DNA from: Branchiostoma floridae
Lineage: Eukaryota; Chordata; Leptocardii; Amphioxiformes; Branchiostomatidae
Reading direction: 5' to 3'
Assembly: GCF_000003815.2 (NCBI RefSeq)
Contig: NC_049989.1
Location: forward strand, 16,746,287-16,810,286
DNA: 64,000 nt
A model generated the notes under the pieces. The model was not told the DNA's origin, did no database searches, and was given only the letters and a program-made list of their open reading frames with translations. Shown here piece after piece: positions 13,601 through 25,600 of the stretch. Position 1 is the first letter of the stretch. Each line of letters starts with the position of its first letter. The position numbers and the translations under genes are program-made.

Positions 13601-16600
13601 ACAAAGAAAGTTCAGTTCTGATACTGTCTGAACTGACCCTATACGTTGCATTACGTACATTCTGTTCTTGTTCTAAGTTTTTCAAATGCCAGCAGACTCG
13701 CGTGTGCGGTCTGAGATGACTCATTTGTCAAACCTAATGTAAGCTAACTGTCCTCTCTCTCTAGCTGCACGTAGAGCCGGCTGGAGCTCCTTTCTCTTCC
13801 TTCTAACTCTATCGGAGAAGTCTTCATTCACATAGATTGAAGTCCCTTTCAGCATTTTGGCTTTCCCGAGGATGGTTTGTTTGTCCTTATAGCGGAGGAA
13901 CTTTGCGACGATTGGACGTGGCCTCTCTCCTGGCTTTCCATTTCTGTGTGCCCTCTCAATCTCAATATGGACTGGGTTTATGTGCAGCTTCTTCTTGATC
14001 ACGTCCTTAACTTTCATCTCAGCTTGCTCCCACGTTTCCCCTTTCTCTTCTTTGATGCCATCAAAGATCAGATTATTTCGTCTTGATTGGTTTTCGATGT
14101 AATCTAGTTTTTCGGTGAGACCTGTGGACACGTCGTCGTTGCGCGATGCAATATCCTGTTCTAACTGCTTTATCTTCTTCAAATTGCTATCCTTGTCGGC
14201 CTTCAGATCTTTCAGTTCATCTTGGGAAAACTGTAAGCTGGATTTCAAATCCTGCATTTCTCGCACTAGGTTGTCCATTCTTTGGTTAGTAGAGTCAGTA
14301 CTTATTTGCACGAAAGATCGAAAGTTCTGTTCCTGTCTGTCTAAAAGGTCCTTGTAGTATAGTTTCTGTTGGTCTAACAGTTCCTTCATGAAAGTGACAC
14401 TCACAAATTCTTCATCAGGATTGGTATTGTTCCTGATAGATATATTATTATGAGGATAAAAAGTTATTTTAGACCTTGTATCATCCGGGTAGTAGTTCGT
14501 TACTATGTTCACGTCAGCAAATAGCAGAAACGTGACTGTATAGTGTATTTAGTCAAGGCGGTTAACGTTCAAAAAGGCGGAGCGAAAAGCGACTGTGTTA
14601 CAGGGCATCATCCGGGTAGTAGCTCGCTACTATTGTCGCGTCAGCAAATAGCAGAGAAGCGACCATATAAAGTATCTTATCAAGGCGGGTGGTTGAAAAG
14701 GGGGAAAAAAAGTCGGAGCGAAAAGCGACTGTGTGTAGTGCACAATAAACGTCAAAGCTACATGTAACTAACGGATGGTACTCGGGATCTTAGAATCTGC
14801 AGCCGAACAGACTAACAGGGCCCTAAGATTGGGCCATGAATTACCTGGACATTAACAGTATATTGACATTTCAACAAACTTTTTCAACTATTTGTTTTTG
14901 CCATCAATACATTGAAAATACATTGCATACAGAGAGATATTAAATGATCTGAGGGGGTGTTGTAATACTACACATGACACTAAATAAAAGGTCTATAGTC
15001 TGACAACTATTTCTTTACCTTACCAACAGGTCACTAATCCTAAAATTTGGCATTACTGCATTCGAAGCAGAATCGTTCAAAGGATTCAATTCGCCGATTA
15101 CTCGAATAAAAAGGTATCATACCACAATTTCCAATTAATTTTCATCAATTTCCATTTATTTCCATTTCTTTCATTTTGATTGTTCTTCGAGTTATATCAT
15201 GCTTACGTTGTGTAATTGTTGTTCTTTACTTTACCATTTTTAAGCTAAGTTGTGTTAATTTTTGTTAGTTCTCGCTTTGTCACCATTTATGTTTTTTGAT
15301 ATCGTATCGATTACCATTATGCTGTATGTATGTGTGGGGTTGCCCCCAAGGGAACGCTTAAAATGGTGGTATGTAACCCTGGTAAAATGAAAATAAACAA
15401 ACAAACAACATGAAGAAACTATCCTACGTGTGCATGTTGGGACAGATCCGCTCCACGTGGCATCAACTTGACACGCTAAGGTGGCACTGCCCTCCAGCTC
15501 GTACCCGAGAACACATGAGAATATCACCATGTCCTGATAGAAATTAGATCCAGTCATTGCACCGTTCACTGGAGCTGTCAGCATCGGGCACTCCACAGCT
15601 GACGGAGTGAAAAGAAAGTTGCATATTCAGGCCCGGAGGAAAAAGTGCACATATGAATACACGTGGACTCATGGAAAATAAAATATGGAAAGCTTGGAAC
15701 ACTATATTCTACCATGTACCAATATAACACTAAATGCATTTATGCATTATGCAATTATACCAAAAAATGCATACAAATATGAATGCTTGGAACACTAAAA
15801 ACAGTATAATCTACCATGTACCATAACACTATCTGCAGTTATAGTAAACAATGCATACAAATGTGAAAGCTTGGAACATTAAAAATACTATATTCTACCA
15901 TGTAACATAACAATATCCGCAATTATACTAAACATTGCATACAAATGTGAATCTAAACACTGATTGAATACTCTTTCTGAAGAAATGGACATATAATAAC
16001 ATTGAAACAAATGAAGATATGATTGTGTTAATTCGTTCATTAAAAAAATTCACGGGTTTTAGTGGCAAGTTTGCAGATGTTGACACACTGGCGGTACCAA
16101 TTCCGTAACTATTTGGGCACCTTTAGACAGATTAGTAGTATAGTAGGAGCACGCTGCGATGATTATTCTGGCGGTGCAAGGTGGTGCAGGTCAGAGGTCA
16201 GATATGATGTATTCAGGCGGAGCAGGTCAGAGGTCAGATATAATGTATTCAGGCGCAGGTGAAAGGTCAGATATTATGTATTCCGGCGGAGCAGGTCAGG
16301 GGTCAGGTATCATATATTCAGGCGGAGCAAGGTAACTATGGCACCCCACCCCACCCCAAATGAACATCCCCCTCCCCAATCGTGAATGACATGCCCTTAT
16401 TTGGCCTGGTGAAGTCTCTACGTCACAAAGTAAAAAATAAACAAACATGACAACGACCGTCTGATTTTTCCGTTCTTTTATTCTGTACTTTCAAAAGTCA
16501 GCATCTAGCGTGAACTTCTGCTGTTCAGAGGAGGACATCACCCCCATCTTCTGATACTCTCCCACCTTCTTCTCAAAGAAGTTGGTCTTTCCCTCAAGAG

Positions 16601-19600
16601 AAATGTTCTCCATGAAGTCAAAGGGGTTCTCGCTGTTGTAAAGCTTACTACACATGAGTTCTCCCAGCAGCCTATCTGCGACAAACTCGATGTACTGCTT
16701 CATCAGGTCTTAATTCATCCCATTATATTTGTTGTAAGTATGTATATTCTTCATGTACGTACGAACATATACCATTTATATGTACATGCAGTGAAACATT
16801 GCTTTGGAGTAACTATACGTGTTGCTCCGGAGTAAAAAAAACTGCTCCGGAGTAAAAATAAACTGCTCCGGAGTAAAATAAACTGCTCCGGAGTAAAATA
16901 AACTGCTCCGGAGTAAGAAGAAAACTGCTCCGGAGTAAGAAGAAAACTGCTCCGGAGTAAAAAAACACTGCTCCGGAGTAAGTGAGTAAGTATATTTGTT
17001 GTAAGTAAGTATATTTGCCATGTACGTACGAACATATACCATCTATATGTACATGCAGTGCATCATTGCTTTGGAGTAGCTATACGTGTTGCTCCGGAGT
17101 AAAATAAACTGCTCCGGAGTAAGAAGAAAACTACTCCGGAGTAAAAAAAACACTGCTCCGGAGTAAGTGAGTAAGTATATTTGTTGTAAGTAAGTATATT
17201 TGCCATGTACGTACGAACATATACCATCTATATGTACATGCAGTGCATCATTGCTTTGGAGTAGCTATACGTGTTGCTCCGGAGTAAAATAAACTGCTCC
17301 GGAGTAAAATAAACTGCTCCGGAGTAAAATAAACTGCTCCGGAGTAAAATAAAACTGCTCCGGAGTAAAATAAACTGCTCCGGAGTAAAATAAAACTGCT
17401 CCGGAGTATGCTCCGGAGTAAATGAGTAAGTAGATTTGTTATAGGTAAGCATATTTATCATGTACGTACGGACATATGTCATCTATATGTACATGCAGGA
17501 AATCATTGCTTTGTAGTAGCGTTATACGTGTCTGTTATGTAGGCATATATCAACACAACACAACAGACACTTGTGTACGGTGATCATGTTTCTTAACACT
17601 TTGCTGTCACTTGACGGCGATCAAAATTGTATTAAGGAATTCATAACCAACACACAAGTCGTCCTACATGTCAAACATGGTATCACATTAGGAAAGAAAA
17701 AATTGTACTGTAAGCGATATGGCGACCTCACATTACTTCAGGACGAGGTAACCATATTTTTTCATCAATGTCTGTTCTGGCACCCAGTTCTTGCTGTGTA
17801 CAATCTCATTACTGTAACGAGGCAATGCAGCGAACTCTATTAGATAAAACTTTTTGCCAGCGCGCTTCTTCTGTTTGATGACACGTTGAGGAACACCGCC
17901 TGGCTGGTGAGGTAGTGCGATAGACCAGTCTCGATAGAATGCCCATTCCTCCTCGTCACCGCTGTAGTAGCCGCTGTCGTAGCCGGTACATTCACTTTCA
18001 TCAGATGAAACCGTCCCGGAGGACACATCTGTCCCTGTATCACTCTCGGAACCACTTTGGTCGCTGTCGGTTTCTTCTGTGGAGTCTCCTTGCTCGGAGC
18101 CCATCACAGATTCGGCGTCTGAGACGCTTTCTTCATCTTGTGACACCGTCGAATCCCCATCTTCGGAACCAACCGTATCCGTGTCGTGTTCAGACGACAC
18201 GTCGGAGTCGTCGAAAACATCGCGCTCCCGGTAAGAGCCCGTCTCGGCATCAACGACGACTTCTCCCGAGGCAACACCTGACTCGTCTCGGTGTTTTCTT
18301 TCAAGATGACGCTCGAGGTTGAACGCACGATCAAATTCCCGATCAAAAATTTTGCAGACGTGAGGCATACTTTTTTGGTCGGTGGATAGAAGGAAAATGA
18401 TTAGATATTGATGTGCACACAGATATTTGTCGCGCATTTAGGTTTTTTAGGGATCGTACGTTTTACATCCTGTATACACCCTACGTATGCCTTAATTGCA
18501 TTTGCGGTATTGAAGTATAGTTGTCATGTCTGAAACGTAGATGCATATAGGGTGTATACAGGATGTAAAACGTACGATCCCTAAAAACCTAAATGCGCGA
18601 CAAATATTTGTGTGCACATCAATATCTAATCATTTTCCTTCTATCCACCGACCAAAAAAGTATGCCTCACGTCTGCAAAATTTGTGATCGGGAATTTGAT
18701 CGTGCGTTCAACCTCGAGCGTCATCTTGAAAGAAAACACCGAGATGAGTCAGGTGTTGCCTCGGGAGAAGTCATCGTTGATACCGAGACGGGCTCTTACC
18801 GGGAGCGCGATGTTTTCGTCGACTCCGACGTGTCGTCTGAACACGACACGGATACGGTTGGTTCCGAAGATGGGGATTCGACGGTGTCACAAGATGAAGA
18901 AAGCGTCTCAGACGCCGAATCTGTGATGGGCTCCGAGCAAGGAGACTCCACAGAAGAAACCGACAGCGACAAAAGTGGTTCCGAGAGTGATACAGGGACA
19001 GATGTGTCCTCCGGGACGGTTTCATCTGATGAAAGTGAATGTACCGGCTACGACAGCGGCTACCACAGCGGTGACGAGGAGGAATGGGCACTCTATCAAG
19101 ACTGGTCTATCGCACTACCTCACCAGCCAGGCGATGTTCCTCAACGTGTCATCAAACAGAAGAAGCGCGCTGGCAAAAAGTTTTATCTAATAGAGTTCGC
19201 TGCATTGCCTCGTTACAGTAATGAGATTGTACACAGCAAGAACTGGGTGCCAGAACAGACATTGATGAAAAAATATGGTTACCTCGTCCTGAAGTAATGT
19301 GAGGTCGCCATATCGCTTGCAGTACAATTTTTCTTTCCTAATGTGATACCATGTTTGACATGTAGGACGACTTGTGTGTTGGTTATGAATTCCTTAATAC
19401 AATTTTGATCGCCGTCAAGTGACAGCAAAGTGTTAAGAAACATGATCACCGTACACAAGTGTCTTTTGTGTTGTGTTGATATATGCCTACATAACAGACA
19501 CGTATAACGCTACTACAAAGCAATGATTTCCTGCATGTACATATAGATGACATATGTCCGTACGTACATGACAAATATGCTTACCTATAACAAATCTACT

Positions 19601-22600
19601 TACTCATTTACTCCGGAGCATACTCCGGAGCAGTTTTATTTTACTCCGGAGCAGTTTATTTTACTCCGGAGCAGTTTTATTTTACTCCGGAGCAGTTTAT
19701 TTTACTCCGGAGCAGTTTATTTTACTCCGGAGCAGTTTATTTTTCTCCGGAGCAACACGTATAGCTACTCCAAAGCAATGATGCACTGCATGTACATATA
19801 GATGGTATATGTTCGTACGTACATGGCAAATATACTTACTTACAACAAATATACTTACTCACTTACTCCGGAGCAGTGTTTTTTTTACTCCGGAGCAGTT
19901 TTCTTCTTACTCCGGAGCAGTTTATTTTACTCCGGAGCAGTTTATTTTACTCCGGAGCAGTTTATTTTACTCCGGAGCAGTTTATTTTACTCTGGAGCAG
20001 TTTATTTTTACTCCGGAGCAGTTTTTTTTTTACTCCGGAGCAACACGTATAGTTACTCCAAAGCAATGTTTCACTGCATGTACATATAGATGGTATATGT
20101 TCGTACGTACATGGCAAATATACTTACTTACAACAAATATACTTACTCACTTACTCCGGAGCAGTGTTTTTTTTACTCCGGAGCAGTTTTCTTCTTACTC
20201 CGGAGCAACACGTATAGTTACTCCAAAGCAATGTTTCACTGCATGTACATATAGATGGTATATGTTCGTACGTACATGACGAATATACATACTTACAACA
20301 AATATAATGGGATGAATTAAGACCTGATGAAGCAGTACATCGAGTTTGTCGCAGATAGGCTGCTGGGAGAACTCATGTGTAGTAAGCTTTACAACAGCGA
20401 GAACCCCTTTGACTTCATGGAGAACATTTCTCTTGAGGGAAAGACCAACTTCTTTGAGAAGAAGGTGGGAGAGTATCAGAAGATGGGGGTGATGTCCTCC
20501 TCTGAACAGCAGAAGTTCACGCTAGATGCTGACTTTTGAAAGTACAGAATAAAAGAACGGAAAAATCAGACGGTCGTTGTCATGTTTGTTTATTTTTTAC
20601 TTTGTGACGTAGAGACTTCACCAGGCCAAATAAGGGCATGTCATTCACGATTGGGGAGGGGGATGTTCATTTGGGGTGGGGTGGGGTGCCATAGTTACCT
20701 TGCTCCGCCTGAATATATGATACCTGACCCCTGACCTGCTCCGCCGGAATACATAATATCTGACCTTTCACCTGCGCCTGAATACATTATATCTGACCTC
20801 TGACCTGCTCCGCCTGAATACATCATATCTGACCTCTGACCTGCACCACCTTGCACCGCCAGAATAATCATCGCAGCGTGCTCCTACTATACTACTCAGA
20901 TTAGCCGCGAGGCTCGGTGGGCGTCACTCCACCGTCATGGGGGCAGGAGCATGGCGAGTATCGAACTCAAGACCTACTGATCCTGATTCTAACGCTCCAG
21001 CCGTTGCGCCACACAGACACCCCTTTATTCTTTCATCACACCAGATAAAATTAAACGTTTGAATCTACAAAAAAGTACAATAAGGAAAGGGTTTAAACGA
21101 TATAAAGAAATGATAAACGATTAAAAGGCTTTTTTCTTCATACGTGTGCATGTTGGGACGGTGCCATCCCAAGTGGCGGTAGCTTGGCATGTTAATGAAG
21201 AACGTCCTACAAGTTCGTATCCCGAACCACACGAGAACTGCACCACGTCTTGGTAGAAATTGGATCCAGTTTTCGCACCGTTCGCAGGGGCAGGAAGCAG
21301 AGGGCACTCCACGGCTGAATTGAAATACAAAAAAATACAGTAAAATTTCTTAGCAATCTATCCACAAAATTATTTGTTTTTTAAAGTATAGATAATTCTA
21401 TATATAATCCTGACAATGTATTAGATTGTACTAACAAGAATTGTGCCAACAAGAGTCCGAAAAAATAGGTCATCCTTAAAGGTAGTTATGGTATTAGCAT
21501 TGTTTTCATATGCTCTTCAACTTATAACATGGAAAATGTCACATTGATTTTATAGGTGCCACGACACAAATCCAAACGTATTTGTTCAAAGTATAAAAGC
21601 AGCAGGGAATTCTATTGTGTCAATGCGTCCTTTAATTTCGTGATTTAGATATAATGATGTTTAAATTCACTTAATTTTCAAAATGCATTTGAATAATAGT
21701 AGCTTCATTTACTATTAACAGTAGACGCCAGTTTATTGTACAACGGATAATTGCACACTTCTGTTAATTGCACGGAATCTCCAAATCCCACATGGATGAG
21801 GTCCAGTTGGATAAACTCTCATTATTGCATCACTCAGATAATTGCACGAAATACGGTGGCAAATGGGGTGTGCAATTAAAAGGCCTCTACTGTACTGAAA
21901 TATACAACTTTCTAATAGATCATGCACACAAAACATTCTTTGTATAATTGATGTTTGCATCTAAAAAGAACTTCCTGGTTACATATATCACATATCTTGG
22001 AGTCCCAAAACGAAATACAGTGAATGTTCTTTTTCTTATTGATTATAAAAACTTAAGTTTATGATTTCTAACATCTGCTCGGAGTCTCAATTGTCCGGGG
22101 CAGCTGTTTATTAATTTGTGTCAAACTACTGTCACATTACTCGACATCTGCTTGAAGGTAACCATATTACAGTAAGATCAAACAACCCGCGCCGACGACA
22201 TCAGTGGCAATAAAAATTAAAATGTACCTTAAATATTACATAACATTAAACAACGTCTTAGGCGTAAAAAATCGCACAGACAACAAAACGGTAAACTAAA
22301 CTCCATACGATTGCAACAAATAGACTGTGAGACACAGCTGCGAACAGCATGATAGCCCCAGCTTTAATTCTCCGTGAGGTAGTAGCTTTCCCTCACAGAG
22401 TAAAAATGTAATTTTGTTTAACACGTACGCGGACATGTCGGAGCGGCGCCATCCCAAGTGGCGTCAGCCTGACATGTTAATGAAGATCGTCCTACAAGTC
22501 TGTATCCAGAATTACACGTGAACTGCACCACGTCTTGGTAGAAATTGGTTCCTGTTTTTGCACCGTTTACAGGGGCTGTCAGCAGAGGGCATTCCACGGC

Positions 22601-25600
22601 TAAAGAAAAATTGAAAAATGATTTTTGAAAAATACCAGATCCTGAGCAGTTTCTTCGACTATATCTACATATAACTGCGCAAATGGTTCACAAAATATAG
22701 TTGTTATAAGCATTAAAGCCGTTACTACTATTCTCCATCAGGAGACAACGCTCCTTTAAATTCCCGGAATAAAAATATACATTTGTTTGAATTGGTACGT
22801 ACGTGGACATGTTGGAGCGGTGCCATCCCATGTGGCATCAGCTTGGCATTGTAATGAAGATCGTCCTACAAGTTTGTATCCCGAATTACACGTGAACTGC
22901 AAAACGTCTTGGTAGAAATTGGTTCCAGTTTTCGCACCGTTTGTAGGGGCTGCCAGTAGAGGACACTCCTTGGCTAAAACATGATGATGAAAAAAATGCA
23001 GCTAATGTTTATGAAAAACAATACAAAATATCTCGCGCAGACGACCAGACGACATACCAAACTTCATATGAATGCAGCTCTAAGTGTAACGTGACATACT
23101 CTTTCAACCGTCACCCTTAGTTCCTGACCGCCTTGCTTATGAATATTAATGATCTTACCGTATATATGCGAGACAACTTTTTGAAAACTGAAAGGCCTAT
23201 TCTCTAAATGGATGACAGCTAGTTGGGGGGGGGGCGTCCACAGGAACTAAGAGTGGCGGTTGCAAGAGCAGGGTACACCCAGACAGGCGGTTTCGCTGTT
23301 GGATGTCCCTGCGTAGCAGGATGGACATACGGATGCAAACAGCAAAAATCCCAACTACAATTTTGTCAGGAGTTGAACTTAGAGTAAAACTAGAGTTCGG
23401 GGACCTCATACCTCCATGAAATATTTATTGCTTTTTTGTGGATGGTATGTATGTTTATAGTCCGTTGTATTTGAGAGTAATGGTTATATAATATAAATGT
23501 TATGGGAAAGTAGTGGTGTATTTATTTAATGACACACAGGATGTCCATCTGATTAGTAATTATCAAAATGTGACACTTAATTGTGTAATGTGCGTTTAAG
23601 AGGTCGACGGCATATGGTAGCGTGGTGTTCCTTAAGCTTGATGTTTGGCATTTAAAATGTCTAAGGTTGTCAGCATTATTGAGGTTCGACTATGTGCCTC
23701 AGAGCTGTGTGGTGGGAGGAAGTTGGGAAACTCAGAAAGAAGAAGGGATGTGGCCAACTTTAGTCAGATGGTGATTCGATTTTCCACCAATATGTTATAA
23801 CATCAGCTGTTCACACGGTACAAAAACGAGATGCACACTTTCCTCTGACAGCCCTGCACCAACTGTAAGATGAATGCTTGGCGCCAACCCCGTCTGCTAA
23901 AAAACAAGTACCATTGGCTACGAAAGAGACAACTAACAACTGTCCCTTATCGTAACAAAATCAGAACATCTGTATCGCCCATAAAACTTTTGACACCCAA
24001 CCCAGATGAGAGGACCTAATGGCATTTTAATCACCATGTCACTCAAATCAGCAGTACAGATGTGAGACATCCATACCTGTTAAGCATTATCGTTAAATGT
24101 ACCTCAACTTCTTACAATTATACTTACGCTTCACATCTCCATGATATCCTAAGCAGACATAAATAAAACTAATTATCATATTAAAAAAACTCTGGATTCC
24201 CCAAACAGCTGTCACCTCACCATCTGCTTGGAGCTAAGCCCATTAATAAACACATAAAGCACGATGCCTGTACCAATATATCTTAAAAAAAGGGGTGATT
24301 TCTGATATTATTACATCAATTATAACGACAGATACGGCTCCCAAAATCTCATCGATTCGAGCTTTCATCACACCCCACCAACACAACAAGTATGAAACCA
24401 ATCCATCCAGCCGTTCTTGAGTAATCTTGTACACAGACAGAGACACAAACACTTAAAGTACGATGCCTGTTCCAATATATCGCAGATATAGGGGGGATTT
24501 CGGATATTATTACATCGATTATAACGACAGATACGGCGCCCCAAATCACATCGATTCGAGCTTTCATCACAACCCACCAACACAACAAGTATGAAACCAA
24601 AACCATCCAGCCGTTCTTGAGTAATCTTGTACACAGGCAGAGATACATAACAGAAAATATAACCTCCATGACATTTCATGGAGGTAACTACTGTGCCAAC
24701 TGTTACAAATATTTCAAACAGTCATAAGCAGACATAAATAAAACTACTGGGGGTTCCCCAAACAGCTGTCACCTCACTACCTGCTTGCAGCTAAGCCCAT
24801 TAACAAACACATACAGCACGATGCCTGTACCAATATATCTCAAATATAGGGGTGATTTTTGATATCATTACATCGATTATAACGACAGATACAGCTCCCA
24901 AGATCTCATCAATTCGAGCTTTCATCACACCCCAGCAACACAACAAGTATGAAACCAATCCATCCAGCCGTTCTTGAGTAATCATCTACACAGACAGAGA
25001 CACATAACAGAAAATATAACCTCCATTCCATGACATTTCATGGAGGTAATTATGATCATATCGATACATACGTGGGCATGTCGGTACGGTGCCATCCCAT
25101 GTAGCGTCAGCTTGGCACGTCAATGAAGAACGTCCTACAAGTTTGTATCCAGAATTACACGTGAACTGCACCACGTCTTGGTAGAAATTAGATCCAGTTT
25201 TCGCACCGTTTGCAGGGGCTGCCAGTAGCGGGCACTCCACGGCTAAATGATAGAGATTATACAATGAAGATGAAGAGCAAAAATGATTTTGTTATGAAAG
25301 ATATTGTCAACTCACTTGAGGTAATGCTGGATTTGCATTGGTTTAAATTTATTAGAACAGAAACCACATTGACGTAATATGAATTTTCCAGGCTAAGGTG
25401 TATGGTAACAACATGCTAAATGTGAACATGCTAAATGTCAAAATATAGGGTATACAAAGACACAAGCACAGAAAAAAAGTTCTTTAAAGTATAAAAGTTA
25501 CATAGTAGCAAGAAAGACTATTGTAGCGTTTGCTAAACGTTATGTTATGAGTTGCTAACTTTCATAATTTGTATGTTATGTTTAAATTGATTTAACTTGT

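Larger units (their letters stand above)
6875..14735 (-). mobile_element. Degraded L1/Tx1-like non-LTR retrotransposon, interrupted by a 2.9-kb insertion
   Basis: Same strand as the host gene, in the intron between exons 36 and 37. From its 5' end: a two-copy 127-bp repeat (14481-14735), ORF1 (13721-14512), ORF2 endonuclease (12752-13380), linker (12224-12734), a foreign insertion (about 9327-12224), ORF2 reverse transcriptase (about 7050-9320), a short 3' UTR and a (TA)n tail ending just above exon 37's acceptor. It carries several stops and a deletion in ORF2, so it is dead. Confidence 0.85.
16134..20896. mobile_element. 4.76-kb palindromic element, arms of about 2.35 kb, flanked by CAGATT direct repeats
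   Basis: Left end AGTAGTATAGTAGGAGCACG (from 16134) is the exact reverse complement of the right end (to 20896), and the match continues through almost the whole element to a unique spacer of about 65 bp (18484-18548). CAGATT occurs immediately outside both ends (16128-16133 and 20897-20902), a 6-bp target duplication. Each arm, from centre outwards: zinc-finger/chromo-like ORF, CTCCGGAG arrays, R2 C-terminal exon, AGGTCA minisatellite. Known: Polinton/Maverick elements have long TIRs starting AG, tandem repeats in the TIRs and 6-bp duplications. Inferred: a Polinton-like derivative. No polymerase, integrase core, ATPase or capsid gene is present. Confidence 0.8.

Noticed and set aside
16820-17420. 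Regularly spaced CTCCGGAG units as a CRISPR-like array
   Set aside because: The sequences between the palindromes are not unique spacers but near-identical AT-rich linkers, and the context is a eukaryotic intron. It is a minisatellite.
16751-17482. Phe-Thr-Pro-Glu-Gln repeat proteins (and the mirror at 19547-20279)
   Set aside because: They are the TTTACTCCGGAGCAG minisatellite read in different frames. Frame and length change between blocks, and no start context or conservation is seen.
17840-18346. Ser/Arg-rich ORFs overlapping the zinc-finger ORFs
   Set aside because: They are shadows of the acidic Ser/Asp repeat region on the opposite strand or another frame.
16491-20539. Functional ribonucleotide reductase small subunit
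   Set aside because: Only about 70 of about 390 residues remain. The iron ligands and radical tyrosine are upstream and absent.
16134-20896. Full Polinton or viral gene set inside the palindrome
   Set aside because: No polymerase B, retroviral-type integrase core, packaging ATPase, protease or capsid ORF is present. Only the zinc-finger ORF and the R2 fragment occur, so it can only be a non-autonomous derivative.
24243-24985. Short ORFs with [11 protein letters not shown]-type sequence
   Set aside because: The frames are not kept between the tandem copies. This is a dispersed repeat.
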